Below are positions 8,779-17,726 of a stretch of DNA of 64,000 bases, in pieces. A program made the translations under genes and the position numbers. Each line of letters opens with the position of its first letter. Within the stretch, counting starts at the first letter, position 1. This stretch comes from Pedobacter ghigonis (GTDB lineage Bacteria > Bacteroidota > Bacteroidia > Sphingobacteriales > Sphingobacteriaceae), in NCBI RefSeq assembly GCF_903166585.1, contig NZ_CAESCM010000023.1, positions 19,344-83,343 of the forward strand, written 5' to 3'. Below the pieces are notes generated by a model. That model was given only the letters and a program-made list of their open reading frames with translations. It did no database searches and was not told the DNA's origin.

Positions 8779-9274
8779 AATGTTAAGTAGGGATGAGTGA
8801 GCATGCGTATAAAATGCCCGTTTGGTTAATTTAAAGAAGGCATACGCCCGGTTAAACCGAATCCTTCTATGCTTATCAAAAAGACTATAATGACAGTTTA
8901 GGGGATTTGAGCTGCAGTAGCCAAATGTTTAAGTACCAGTAGTTTCCGGTAAGAGATTTTAGCGTATAATTTAGTTTTTTCATAGGTAGGTTTTTGCTGT
9001 TTTAAAGGATGATTCTTTAAAAGAATACATGATCAAATGCCACAAGCGTTTAGCTCCCTAGTAATGAACATGTATTTTTTGTTATATCTGGTTTGAGCAA
9101 ATTAACTACAAAAACGATGCGTTAAGTGAGGGGGGATTTGATAAAAATGAGGGGGCAAACTCTTATATTTTACTGTTTTACAGTATCATATTGAGTGCTT
9201 CACAGAAAATGAATAATTTTTGAATGTATTAGCTACGCCAAGCGCGCTCTTATTTTGAAATCAATCATTAAAAA
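8779..9274. other. Intergenic region, about 500 bp
   Basis: This gap lies upstream of the lectin lipoprotein gene and downstream of the PAS kinase gene. Apart from a very short reading frame at 8885-8983 I see no gene, no clear -7 box and no strong hairpin. Confidence 0.5.
8885..8983 (-). CDS. Possible 32-residue peptide
   Basis: An ATG at 8983 opens a 32-codon frame beginning MKKLNYTLKSLTG and ending LKSPKLSL. It has a basic start and aromatic and Leu-rich middle, but no clear promoter or ribosome site. It may be chance. Confidence 0.15.
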   Translation of the reverse strand: MKKLNYTLKSLTGNYWYLNIWLLQLKSPKLSL

Positions 9275-10801
9275 TTAATCCAGCGCTTTAAGCCTGAACG
9301 AGAATGTGGATCCCTTTCCGCTGCCGCTTTCCAGTTCAATGCGGCCGCCATGGAGTTCGAGGATGGTATAGACCAGGTAAAGTCCGATTCCAAAACCACT
9401 AATGGTTCTGGTTTCCGCGGTTTGTATCCGGTAAAATTTTTGGAACAGGTGTTTCTGGTCTTCTTTAGAGATCCCGATTCCATTGTCTTTCACGCTCACG
9501 ATAAGTGCGTTATCCTGTTTTTTGCAGCTAATACTTATTTCTCCACCATCAGGCGAATACTTTATGGCATTGCTAATGAGGTTAATCAGCACCAGCGAAA
9601 TTTTTTCAGCATCGCCGATTGCCAATGCCTGTTGTTCGCCAAAATAGCTGAAATGATGTTTGGATGTGGTTATGGTAGCGTCGGCTATACAATTGTTAAT
9701 CAGTGCTGATAAATCGAAAGAGTTTAAGTTTAGCTTTAACTGCCCATCCTCCATGCGCGAAATGTTCAGGAAATCCCTGATCATATTTTCCATTTTTTTA
9801 GTTTGCAGTTCAGCTTTGGAAAGCGCTTTATCAATAAAGTCGTTGTTTTCTTTCCTGGCTTTAAACAAGGCAACCTGTACATAAGAACGTAAAGAGGTAA
9901 GTGGTGTTTTCAGCTCATGACTTACCAGACCGATAAATTCTTCCTTTTTCTTATCCGCCTGTTTTTTTTCGGTAATATCTCTGGCAATTTTAGAGAGGCC
10001 GATTACCTTGCCTGTGCTGTCTTTAATGGGCGAGATGGTTAAGGATACGTCTATCAGTCTGCCATCCTTACGGCGGCGTATGGTTTCGAAATGATCTACA
10101 CGTATGCCCTGACTAAGCTGAGAAAGGATTTTGGGTTCTTCATCCAGTCGGTCTTGAGGTATGATTTTGAGAATTGATTGTCCAATCATCTCTTCGGCAC
10201 TGTAACCAAATATCCGCACAGCCGATTCGTTCCAGCTGGTTACCATACTGTTCAGGTCTTTACTAATAATCGCATCGTCTGATGATTCGATTATGGCGCT
10301 CAGCCTTTTACTGTTCACCTCTGCCGATCTGCGTTCTGTAATATCGCGTGCAATTTTCGATACCCCAACAATTTCCCCTTTCGAATTTAGAATGGGGGAT
10401 ATGGTAAGTGATACATCAACCAGACTGCCATCTTTGCGCGTACGCCTGGTTTCAAAATGATTGATCTTGATCCGTTGATGCAGTTTCGAAATGATTTCGG
10501 TTTCTTCATGCAGCAGATCGGCCGGAATAAGCCTGAGTATAGAAACGCCAATCATTTCTTCGGCAGTATAGCCAAAGATGCGCGATGCTGAACTGTTCCA
10601 GCTGGTAATAACCCCATCCAGGTTTTTACTGATGATGGCATCATCCGAAGATTCGTTAATAGATTGAAGTATAGCGTTCTTTTCTTCGGCAGTTTTTAAT
10701 ACCGCATTTAAACGCTGCAACTGATCTTTGTTGAGATTGAGATCTAATGCAAGTTTTTCCAGTTCACCTATTACTGCGGCAATATCATTAGATTCTGTCA
10801 T
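9275..10801 (-). CDS. Soluble PAS-domain sensor histidine kinase
   Basis: A 508-residue kinase without membrane segments, so a cytoplasmic sensor. An N-terminal coiled coil (about 10-45) leads into two nearly identical PAS domains with PAC motifs (about 45-158 and 168-280). Each contains SSDDAIISK, IFGY(T/S)AEEMIG and an R(T/R)RKDG...DVSLTISPI segment, so they probably arose by internal duplication. The dimerisation domain has His295 in GLVSHELKTPLTS, followed by an N box (NLISNAIKYS) and G boxes (DNGIGIS, GFGIGL). No response regulator is adjacent. The neighbouring Crp-type regulator suggests redox or oxygen sensing, which is inference. Confidence 0.93.
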   Translation of the reverse strand: MTESNDIAAVIGELEKLALDLNLNKDQLQRLNAVLKTAEEKNAILQSINESSDDAIISKNLDGVITSWNSSASRIFGYTAEEMIGVSILRLIPADLLHEETEIISKLHQRIKINHFETRRTRKDGSLVDVSLTISPILNSKGEIVGVSKIARDITERRSAEVNSKRLSAIIESSDDAIISKDLNSMVTSWNESAVRIFGYSAEEMIGQSILKIIPQDRLDEEPKILSQLSQGIRVDHFETIRRRKDGRLIDVSLTISPIKDSTGKVIGLSKIARDITEKKQADKKKEEFIGLVSHELKTPLTSLRSYVQVALFKARKENNDFIDKALSKAELQTKKMENMIRDFLNISRMEDGQLKLNLNSFDLSALINNCIADATITTSKHHFSYFGEQQALAIGDAEKISLVLINLISNAIKYSPDGGEISISCKKQDNALIVSVKDNGIGISKEDQKHLFQKFYRIQTAETRTISGFGIGLYLVYTILELHGGRIELESGSGKGSTFSFRLKALD

Positions 10802-11005
10802 GCGATGTTATGAGCAAACAATATAGGTAATATTTATATGGTCAGTTGGCTTGTTATGATAATGACCGTAAAAAATCGGGTGATTTCACTGGGTTGTAAC
10901 GAAAATGCTACGCGTTCAGGTGCTTTCGAAGAAATTTAAGGCCGGGTACCTCGTTTTTTGAGTAAAAGTTTATCCTTTTTAATGCTTTCTCTTAAAATCC
11001 TTAGG

Positions 11006-11707
11006 TCAGTTTTTCTGGTTATCAGCTGCTACCGTTTGCTGAAGGAAGGGGGTGTCCAGAATGGTGATCCGTTTGCCCTGAGCCAAAATTTTACCACCTT
11101 TAGTAAATTCAGTAAAAATCTTGAAAAGTGTTTCATAGGTGGTCCCTGAGTAGGAAGCTACATCCTGACGGGAGATATCAATATCTATAGCGCCCGAGGT
11201 ATCGGTGCCGAACTGAGTTTGTAAAGATAAGATAGCGTTAGCAATTCTCCCTTTTACCGACATGTGGGCCAGATTGCGCATCCGCTTATGCGATTCCTGA
11301 AGTTCAGCAGCAAAGAAATGCATAAGCTCGTAGGTAAAATCAGGGTTAACGCGCAGGCTCGATCTAAAAAACTGGAGGTCGATAAAACAGACTGTTGCCT
11401 CTTCGAGTGCAGTAGCTGAAACCGGATAAACGGGGTTTTTCCCTAGTCCAAGGTGGCCAATTACATCGCCTGATCGGGCAAAGCGTATAATCAGTTCCTT
11501 TTCATTATCCCACTTCTTGTGTACTTTGATTGTTCCTGAGTAAACAAAAAAGATACCGTTTACCACATCACCTTCTGAAAAAAGCTGTTCGCCTTTTTTG
11601 ATCTGGAAGTTTTTTTTCTGCTGGGCAACCGCAGGCAGCCAGTCTGCTATTATGCGGCTGCACAGATAGCAGCGATTGAGGTCACAGGCATTGTTGCATT
11701 CTTTCAT
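11006..11707 (-). CDS. Crp/Fnr-family transcriptional regulator with an N-terminal Cys cluster
   Basis: A 233-residue regulator. Residues 30-140 form a cyclic-nucleotide-binding-like beta roll (KKGEQLFSEGD, YSGTIKVH, DVIGHLGLG), and the C-terminal winged helix (about 160-225) contains SRQDVASYSGTTYETLFK. Cys4, Cys8, Cys13 and Cys16 form a cluster ahead of the sensor domain, similar in position to the iron-sulfur cysteines of FNR though with different spacing (C-x3-C-x4-C-x2-C). It may sense oxygen or nitric oxide, but cluster binding is unproven. It is divergent from the ClC gene. The molybdenum enzyme and exporter downstream of ClC are plausible targets. Confidence 0.9.
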   Translation of the reverse strand: MKECNNACDLNRCYLCSRIIADWLPAVAQQKKNFQIKKGEQLFSEGDVVNGIFFVYSGTIKVHKKWDNEKELIIRFARSGDVIGHLGLGKNPVYPVSATALEEATVCFIDLQFFRSSLRVNPDFTYELMHFFAAELQESHKRMRNLAHMSVKGRIANAILSLQTQFGTDTSGAIDIDISRQDVASYSGTTYETLFKIFTEFTKGGKILAQGKRITILDTPFLQQTVAADNQKN

Positions 11708-11726
11708 CGTCAGGTTCTTACCGAGG

Positions 11727-11734
11727 CAAAAATA
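11727..11734 (-). promoter_or_regulatory. Candidate -7 box of the Crp/Fnr gene
   Basis: The minus strand reads TATTTTTG, an exact TAnnTTTG match, about 20 bases upstream of the start codon. No well-spaced -33 TTG is seen. Confidence 0.4.
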
Positions 11735-11824
11735 CGATTATTAATCAAGTTGCCTGAGATATTTATAAATATATTATAAAATATATTATTTTATGTTTAT
11801 TAGCTATATTAATCGATTTAAATA

Positions 11825-11876
11825 TTGTTTAAAATATATTTTATGCTTTACTTTTGCTTTTTTATTTCTACTTTTG
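11825..11876 (+). promoter_or_regulatory. Tandem -7 boxes for the ClC gene
   Basis: TACTTTTG occurs at 11849-11856 and again at 11869-11876, both exact TAnnTTTG matches. The first has a TTG at 11825-11827 with a 21-base spacer, the usual Bacteroidota arrangement. This rules against translation starting at the upstream ATG at 11825 and favours the ATG at 11897. Confidence 0.55.
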
Positions 11877-11896
11877 TGTCATTCTCAAATAATGAA

Positions 11897-13768
11897 ATGA
11901 ATAAGACAAAAAATATCATACCGATAGCGCCGGCGCTAGGCATTTTCGGTAAGTTTAAAATGGGTAAGCACAAAGAGAAGAACTCAAAAAAGCGCCTTCT
12001 ATTTATATCAATGCTTTCGGTTGGTGTAGCTATCGGAATTTCTTTCATCGCAAAAGTGCTGGTGTCGCTAATTAATCTGGTAACCAACATCTCTTTTTAC
12101 CAGCAGTTCGATTTCAGTTTTCATAGTCCTGCCGATCATCACCTTGGTTTACTGGTAATCATCGTTCCGGTTATTGGCGGGGTAATAGTAGGCTTTATGG
12201 CCTTCTATGGGTCGAAAGCAATTAGGGGGCACGGTATACCTGAAGCCATGGAGCAGGTACTAACGAACCAAAGTAAAATAAAACCTTCTATAGCCATATT
12301 AAAACCAGTATCTTCTGCAATTGCAATAGGTACGGGCGGGCCATTTGGTGCCGAAGGACCAATTATAGCTACCGGTGGTGCATTGGGCTCTACGCTGGGA
12401 CAGTTGTTTACTGTAAGCCCTGTTGAACGCAAAATTATCCTCGCTGCAGGGGCAACTGCGGGTATGTCGGCCATTTTTGGTACACCGCTGGCCGCGGTAT
12501 TTCTTGCCATCGAACTGTTATTGTTCGAATTTTCTCCGAGGGCAATTATACCAGTGGCACTTGCCTGTATCACAGGAGCGGCAGGACACCATCTGCTTTT
12601 CGAAGCTGGACCTGTGTTTCCCATGCCAGTGCTTTCCGCGCCGTCAAATGCAGCATTGGGTATTTACAGTCTCATCGGGATTCTTGTAGGGCTCGCATCA
12701 CTGGGGCTTACCAAAGTGGTTTATTTTATAGAGGATGCCTTTGAGCATTTGCCTATACACTGGACGTGGTGGCCGGCAATAGGTGGTCTGGCAGTTGGTG
12801 TTGTGGGGTATTTTGCCCCCCGCACATTGGGTGTAGGTTACGATAATATCATTTCGCTCTTAAGCGGGCAGCTCTCTATCTCGGTTATTCTTTCCTTGTG
12901 CCTGTTTAAATTTATTTCATGGGCCATTGCCTTGGGTAGCGGAACTTCGGGCGGAACACTTGCACCTTTAATGACCATTGGTGGTGCAACCGGCGCAGCA
13001 TTGGGTTACCTGCTGCATGCTGCTTTTCCAGCTTTAGCTATAAGTATTCCGATGTCGGCGTTGGTGGGCATGTCGGCCATGTTTGCAGGTGCTTCGCGGG
13101 CTTATTTAACCAGTATTCTTTTTGCGCTCGAATCGACCCAGCAAATACAAGGGCTGCTGCCATTGCTTGGAGCCTGTTCTGGCGCTTATCTCGTTTCAGT
13201 GTTTTTAATGAAGAATACCATCATGACCGAAAAAATTGCCCGCAGGGGAATCCATACACCAGATAGTTATGAACCAGATTTGTTGTTGAAATTGCGTGTT
13301 ACGGAAGTGATGGACCGTAATCCGGTTTTTATCAGTTCGTATAATACCATTGCCGAGGTGCGGAAATATTTTGTGGCAAATCCGCCTAAAGAAAACCAGT
13401 ACGCCGTTCGCGATACGGCAGGAGCTTACCTGGGTACCATTTCCGTGCTGGATATTTTTCAATGGGTGAAAGAAGATATGGCAAGTATCACGGCTATTAT
13501 CAGATCAGGGGATGAGCAGATTAAAGGAAATGAACCCGTTAGAAAAGCATTAGAATTGATGCACAGCTCCGGAAACGATTTTGTGGCAGTAGTTAGTGGT
13601 AGAGATGGTACATCGTTCGAGGGATTGTTAAGTTATAAAGATATCGTGAGGGCCTACAGTACAAATCAGGAAAAGGAGAGCAGGGTTGGCAGAAACCTTT
13701 CGATGGACAGGCAAGCCAAAAAGATGATTGTGAAGGGTAAAAAAATGATGGCCGACCGAAGAGTTTAA
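11897..13768 (+). CDS. ClC-family chloride channel/transporter with CBS domains
   Basis: The protein moves chloride across the inner membrane. ClC members are channels or chloride/proton exchangers. The ATG at 11897 is chosen because two promoter boxes overlap the longer frame, which makes 623 residues. The membrane domain carries the signatures GTGGPFGAEGP, whose Glu matches the gating glutamate, and GSGTSGGTLAP, the third anion-binding loop. The last 150 residues form two CBS domains (from VTEVMDRNPVFIS and from GNEPVRKALELM), which usually bind adenine nucleotides and regulate transport. It is followed after 21 bases by a small membrane protein gene and is divergent from the Crp/Fnr regulator gene. 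Confidence 0.9.
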   Translation: MNKTKNIIPIAPALGIFGKFKMGKHKEKNSKKRLLFISMLSVGVAIGISFIAKVLVSLINLVTNISFYQQFDFSFHSPADHHLGLLVIIVPVIGGVIVGFMAFYGSKAIRGHGIPEAMEQVLTNQSKIKPSIAILKPVSSAIAIGTGGPFGAEGPIIATGGALGSTLGQLFTVSPVERKIILAAGATAGMSAIFGTPLAAVFLAIELLLFEFSPRAIIPVALACITGAAGHHLLFEAGPVFPMPVLSAPSNAALGIYSLIGILVGLASLGLTKVVYFIEDAFEHLPIHWTWWPAIGGLAVGVVGYFAPRTLGVGYDNIISLLSGQLSISVILSLCLFKFISWAIALGSGTSGGTLAPLMTIGGATGAALGYLLHAAFPALAISIPMSALVGMSAMFAGASRAYLTSILFALESTQQIQGLLPLLGACSGAYLVSVFLMKNTIMTEKIARRGIHTPDSYEPDLLLKLRVTEVMDRNPVFISSYNTIAEVRKYFVANPPKENQYAVRDTAGAYLGTISVLDIFQWVKEDMASITAIIRSGDEQIKGNEPVRKALELMHSSGNDFVAVVSGRDGTSFEGLLSYKDIVRAYSTNQEKESRVGRNLSMDRQAKKMIVKGKKMMADRRV

Positions 13769-13789
13769 TGGTATTATTTAATTAAAGTT

Positions 13790-14023
13790 ATGAAAAAGAC
13801 AAGTTATTACCTGATGGCAGGCGGCCTGGTGTTGCTGCTGGTTACCTTATTAACGGGCGGACCGCTCAATGCGATCAATCCGGTAGATTCTCACCCCTGG
13901 ACCATCAATATCAATGGAATCCGCTCGTTTCCCTGGCCAGAGTTTACCGGAGGCTTGCTGATTGCGCTGGGGTTTATTTTTAATATTGCTACCTGGCACC
14001 AGAAAAAATCGAGGATAGCCTAA
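13790..14023 (+). CDS. Small membrane protein, unknown function
   Basis: A 77-residue protein with two hydrophobic segments (about 7-23 and 52-67) joined by a polar loop containing NPVDSHPWTININGIRSFPW. The C-terminus is basic (HQKKSR). It is probably an inner-membrane protein with both ends inside. It starts 21 bases after the ClC gene and is likely co-transcribed, so it could be an accessory of that transporter. No family is recognised. Confidence 0.7.
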   Translation: MKKTSYYLMAGGLVLLLVTLLTGGPLNAINPVDSHPWTININGIRSFPWPEFTGGLLIALGFIFNIATWHQKKSRIA

Positions 14024-14088
14024 TCGTGATGGGGCTATTTGCAACTTTCAATTAACAGGTTTACAAAGTATTAATCAGCCCAAATGAT

Positions 14089-14442
14089 ATGATAGCGGAG
14101 AATAATGCGCTTGAAGAAGCCATAGTGCAACTCAAAGCCAAAGGATATACTTTAACCTTTAGCCCTGATGATGACCACACTGCGGCCTGGGGTGTGGCTG
14201 GGCCCTGGCCAACGGATATTGAATATCATATTGATGAAGAGCTATCCTGCAGGGTTTACAACGATGGAGAAGAAACCCGGATCAGGGTGCTGGCGATTAC
14301 GACCAAGCCCTTTGGTTTAAAAGGGATCCAGTTGCTAAACGCTGAACAGCAACGCTATTGGACAGTTGATGAGATTTTAGTTAGCTTTTCAAAAATGCTG
14401 CAAGCAACCAAAACATTTCTTTTCGGTTCAAAGGCAGGTTAG
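14089..14442 (+). CDS. Hypothetical cytoplasmic protein, 117 residues
   Basis: A soluble protein without signal peptide. The N-terminal half has a helix followed by acidic residues (LTFSPDDDHTAAWG and an IDEELSCRVYNDGEE segment), and the C-terminal half ends in an amphipathic helix (DEILVSFSKMLQATKTFLF). I recognise no catalytic motif. It follows the small membrane protein gene by 65 bases and converges with the HTH gene, leaving about 50 bases between them. Confidence 0.7.
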   Translation: MIAENNALEEAIVQLKAKGYTLTFSPDDDHTAAWGVAGPWPTDIEYHIDEELSCRVYNDGEETRIRVLAITTKPFGLKGIQLLNAEQQRYWTVDEILVSFSKMLQATKTFLFGSKAG

Positions 14443-14491
14443 TTATCCTGCTATTGGCCTTAATGCCTATACTGCTCAGGTGTTTTCGGAT

Positions 14492-14782
14492 TTACTCCGG
14501 AAGCACCTCCAGTTTTGCAGCGATTTCAGTAATAATCGTCATGCTAAAGGTATGTCTGCCCGAAAGCCATCTTTTAATTTCATCGGGATTAACATCCAGG
14601 GCAATAGCCAGGTCTTGTTCTGATAACTCATTATTGGCAATTGCGGCTGCAGTTTTTGCCGCAACAGCAAGGTTTAGCTGCGATAAGCGTTCGATAGCAG
14701 GGTTTCCGGTTTCTTCCAGCCAGATAGCAACAAAATCGTTTTCTTCCATTCTATAATCGTAATAATTGGTTTTCCAGCCCAT
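14492..14782 (-). CDS. XRE-type helix-turn-helix protein
   Basis: A 96-residue protein. Residues 38-92 form a helix-turn-helix of the Cro/CI type: SEQDLAIALDVNPDEIKRWLSGRHTFSM gives the two central helices and the conserved Trp-Leu-Ser-Gly turn. The N-terminal 35 residues are acidic and aromatic (YYDYRMEENDF) and unlike the usual minimal XRE proteins. This architecture is seen in antitoxins, but no toxin gene lies next to it. It probably acts as a stand-alone DNA-binding regulator. Confidence 0.75.
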   Translation of the reverse strand: MGWKTNYYDYRMEENDFVAIWLEETGNPAIERLSQLNLAVAAKTAAAIANNELSEQDLAIALDVNPDEIKRWLSGRHTFSMTIITEIAAKLEVLPE

Positions 14783-14999
14783 AACAGCCGGTTTATTCAG
14801 GCGGCAAATTTAACGATCCTCAGCCAATCATTACCATGCTTTTTCCATTTTTCGACTGGTAAATACGGAGATATCTGATTTATTTAGTTAATTTCAGGTT
14901 TTAACCTGCCTGCGATTAGCAATGATTGTGAAATAGCTGTTTTAAGCCTGGCAGGCGCTACATTCATAAAAAACGTTTCTTTCTCTTAAAATTGCGCCC

Positions 15000-16667
15000 A
15001 TGGTCCCGAATTTTTCAGCCGCAGAACAAGCCGTTCACTACCCCGCGGATCGACGAACTTTTATTGGATTAAAACCACAGGTATGGTATATTTTAGCTAT
15101 TGTATTAATGGCAACAATGGGCCTTGCCTGGTTACAATACTTAATATGGGGCCTGCCAGCGGATCCGGCACTAAGCCCTATACCTCATGAAAAGCTTGCT
15201 GTGGGCTTTCCTTGGTGGCTAAGGCTAAGCCATTGGGTAAATTTCTTTTTCTTAATTACCATTATCAGGAGTGGTCTTTCTATATTGGCCGATCATCCGC
15301 GTTTATATTTTAACAACAGTTGCACACCGGGTTCTGAATGGGCCAAATTTACGCCATTAAACATTCCGGCAGGGAAGGTGTGGACGGCTAAAGAAGATGC
15401 CCGTTATATTAGCCCGGTATTGGGCTTACCCGGGTACAGGCATACTGTTGGTTTAGCGCGTTGCTGGCATTTTATCAATGTGCCATTTTTCTTGTTAAAT
15501 GGCGTTATATTTATCGTTTTGCTCTTTTCAACCGATCAGTGGCGTAAACTGGTGCCGACCTCGTGGAGCATTATTCCCGATTCGTGGAGTGTATTTGTGC
15601 ACTATGCTACTTTCAATATGCCCATAGAGCCGAACGGATTTTATCAGTATAACGCCCTGCAGCAAATATCTTATTTTGCCGTGCTGTTCTTGCTGGCACC
15701 TATCGCTATGCTCAGTGGGATGGCAATGTCGCCCGCCATCGAAAATCGTTTTCATTGGTTTCCAAAGATTTTTATTAACCGTCAGGGCGCGCGCTCTGTT
15801 CACTTTCTGGTGATGCTGGCTTACCTGGCCTTTCTGGTGGTGCATGTGGCCATGGTGGTGGCAACCGGGTTGGTTAGAAACATGAACCACATTGTTCAGG
15901 GTAGCGATAGCGAAACCGATCGGACGGGTTTATACTTTGGCATTGGCTTCCTTGTTTTTCTGGTTTTGTTTGCGGTATTTGCCCATTGGCTCTCCTGGCA
16001 TAAGCCAAGGCTGCTGCAAAGGTTACAATCGATAATTAACGGCACACTTTGGGAGAAAACCATTAACAAGTTGAAACCTAAACTAACCTATCGCAAGGAG
16101 GATATAACCCCTTACTTTTGGGCCAATGGTAAAGTACCCGAATCGGCTGAATGGAAAGCGCTTGCTGCCAATAACTTTCATGATTTTAAGCTTAAAGTTG
16201 GTGGACTGGTAGAAAACCCAATGGATTTTTCGCTGGAAGAACTAAAAGCTTTAGGGCAGGATGAAAACATTACCATGCACCATTGCATTCAGGGCTGGTC
16301 GGGCATAGCAGAGTGGGGCGGTTTACCCATGAGCAAGCTTATTGCAACAGTAAAGCCGCATCCATCCGTTAAAACTGTTGTATTTTATTCTTTTGGCGAA
16401 GGTTTGTATGGCGGAGATTATTACGATACGCACACCCTCGATAATTGCCAGAAACCGGGTGCTTTACTGGCCTGGGAAATGAATTACGAACCCTTGACCG
16501 AACTTTATGGCGCTCCTTTACGCTTGCGGGTAGAAAACCAACTGGGCTATAAAATGGTAAAATGGATTGCCCGGATAGATTTTGTTACTTCGCACACTAC
16601 AGTAGGTAAGGGGTACGGCGGTAAGAACGAAGACGACGAATATTTCGATTTACTGGCCAACACCTAA
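15000..16667 (+). CDS. Molybdopterin oxidoreductase (sulfite-oxidase fold) fused to a membrane cytochrome b domain
   Basis: A 555-residue fusion. The first 340 residues hold about six hydrophobic segments with histidines placed as haem ligands in cytochrome b561-type subunits (His78 in RLSHWVNFF, His157, His268, His282). The last 200 residues match the Oxidored_molyb domain of sulfite oxidase and YedY (MsrP), with Cys429 in MHHCIQGWSGIAEWGG as the molybdenum ligand and an EGLYGGDYY substrate-side loop. The fusion would pass electrons between the quinone pool and a molybdenum centre. The substrate is open: sulfite, or oxidised methionine as in MsrP. No Tat signal is seen. The next gene starts 11 bases later. 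Confidence 0.85.
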   Translation: MVPNFSAAEQAVHYPADRRTFIGLKPQVWYILAIVLMATMGLAWLQYLIWGLPADPALSPIPHEKLAVGFPWWLRLSHWVNFFFLITIIRSGLSILADHPRLYFNNSCTPGSEWAKFTPLNIPAGKVWTAKEDARYISPVLGLPGYRHTVGLARCWHFINVPFFLLNGVIFIVLLFSTDQWRKLVPTSWSIIPDSWSVFVHYATFNMPIEPNGFYQYNALQQISYFAVLFLLAPIAMLSGMAMSPAIENRFHWFPKIFINRQGARSVHFLVMLAYLAFLVVHVAMVVATGLVRNMNHIVQGSDSETDRTGLYFGIGFLVFLVLFAVFAHWLSWHKPRLLQRLQSIINGTLWEKTINKLKPKLTYRKEDITPYFWANGKVPESAEWKALAANNFHDFKLKVGGLVENPMDFSLEELKALGQDENITMHHCIQGWSGIAEWGGLPMSKLIATVKPHPSVKTVVFYSFGEGLYGGDYYDTHTLDNCQKPGALLAWEMNYEPLTELYGAPLRLRVENQLGYKMVKWIARIDFVTSHTTVGKGYGGKNEDDEYFDLLANT

Positions 16668-16678
16668 ATCTGTACAAT

Positions 16679-17710
16679 ATGGGTTTAGCACAACGGATAA
16701 AAGAAATGCCACCGGCTTATTTCTCGATGGTAATGGCTACAGGTATAATTGGCATAGGCTTTTCTTTACAGGGATGGCCTCTGCTGGCTAAAATTTTCCT
16801 GCTTTTAAATCTAAGTATTTTTAGCGCATTGATTGCCGCTAACATTTACCGTTTTGTTCGGTTTTACACCGACATAAAGGCCGATTTTCATAGTTACGAA
16901 CGGGGACCAGGTTTTTTAACCATTATAGCTGCCTGTTGCATTGTGGGCAATCAGTTTGTTTTAATAGGTTTCGATCCCGTAATCGCAATCATTTTGCTGT
17001 CTTTTGCTGGTGCAGTTTGGTTGTTTCTTGCTTATGGACTTTTCTTCAGCCTTACGGTTGCCCATCAAAAGAAAAGCTTAAAAGATGGCATAAACGGAGG
17101 CTGGCTGCTTTTTGTAGTTGCGCTTCAGGCGATATCGGGTTTAACCACGCTAATTGCCCGGGGAGACGAAAACTTAATTTTCATTTCGTTGTGTTTTTTC
17201 TCTGTTGGCGCTTTATTCTATTTGTATATCATGTCGCTGATTATTTACCGCATGTCTTTCTTCGAACTTCATGCGGCCGAATTGGGCGCTCCTTACTGGA
17301 TTAACATGGGCGCAACAGCCATAACGGTACTGGCAGGTTGTATGTTAATGCATTTTGCAGGAGTATTGCCGGTAATTGCCGAAATTACGCCTTATTTAAA
17401 AGGAATAGTTGTGCTTTTTTGGGCTGCAGGTACCTGGTGGATTCCTTTATTGCTATTGCTGGGTGTTTGGAAACATGTAATCAAAAAGGTTAAAGTTCCG
17501 CTTACTGCCCAGGGCTACGATCCGGGTTACTGGTCGCTGGTTTTTCCTATCGGTATGTATTCGGTAAGCACATTCAGGTTAAACGAGGTGCTCCATATTA
17601 GCTTTCTGCCTTTTATTTCTACCTGTTTCTGTTTGTTTGCGGTAGCTGCATGGGCTGTGGTAATGACTGGTTTTTTGCGAAAACTGTTTAATTCAGCTCA
17701 AAAAGGTTAA
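16679..17710 (+). CDS. TDT/SLAC1-family transporter
   Basis: A 343-residue inner-membrane protein with about ten hydrophobic helices and the family opening PPAYFSMVMATGIIGIGFSL. The TDT family includes TehA, the malate carrier Mae1, plant SLAC1 anion channels and the yeast sulfite pump SSU1. It follows the sulfite-oxidase-fold gene by 11 bases and must be co-transcribed, which favours an anion such as sulfite or a related oxyanion as cargo. That choice is inferred from context, since the sequence alone does not fix it. Confidence 0.85.
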   Translation: MGLAQRIKEMPPAYFSMVMATGIIGIGFSLQGWPLLAKIFLLLNLSIFSALIAANIYRFVRFYTDIKADFHSYERGPGFLTIIAACCIVGNQFVLIGFDPVIAIILLSFAGAVWLFLAYGLFFSLTVAHQKKSLKDGINGGWLLFVVALQAISGLTTLIARGDENLIFISLCFFSVGALFYLYIMSLIIYRMSFFELHAAELGAPYWINMGATAITVLAGCMLMHFAGVLPVIAEITPYLKGIVVLFWAAGTWWIPLLLLLGVWKHVIKKVKVPLTAQGYDPGYWSLVFPIGMYSVSTFRLNEVLHISFLPFISTCFCLFAVAAWAVVMTGFLRKLFNSAQKG

Positions 17711-17726
17711 TTGCAAAACTTACAGT

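Noticed and set aside
9350..9709. 119-codon frame antisense to the PAS kinase gene
   Set aside because: It lies opposite the kinase ATP-binding domain, with no independent start signals.
14492..14782. Toxin-antitoxin module with the 117-residue gene
   Set aside because: The two genes converge instead of forming an operon, and the 117-residue protein has no toxin motif.
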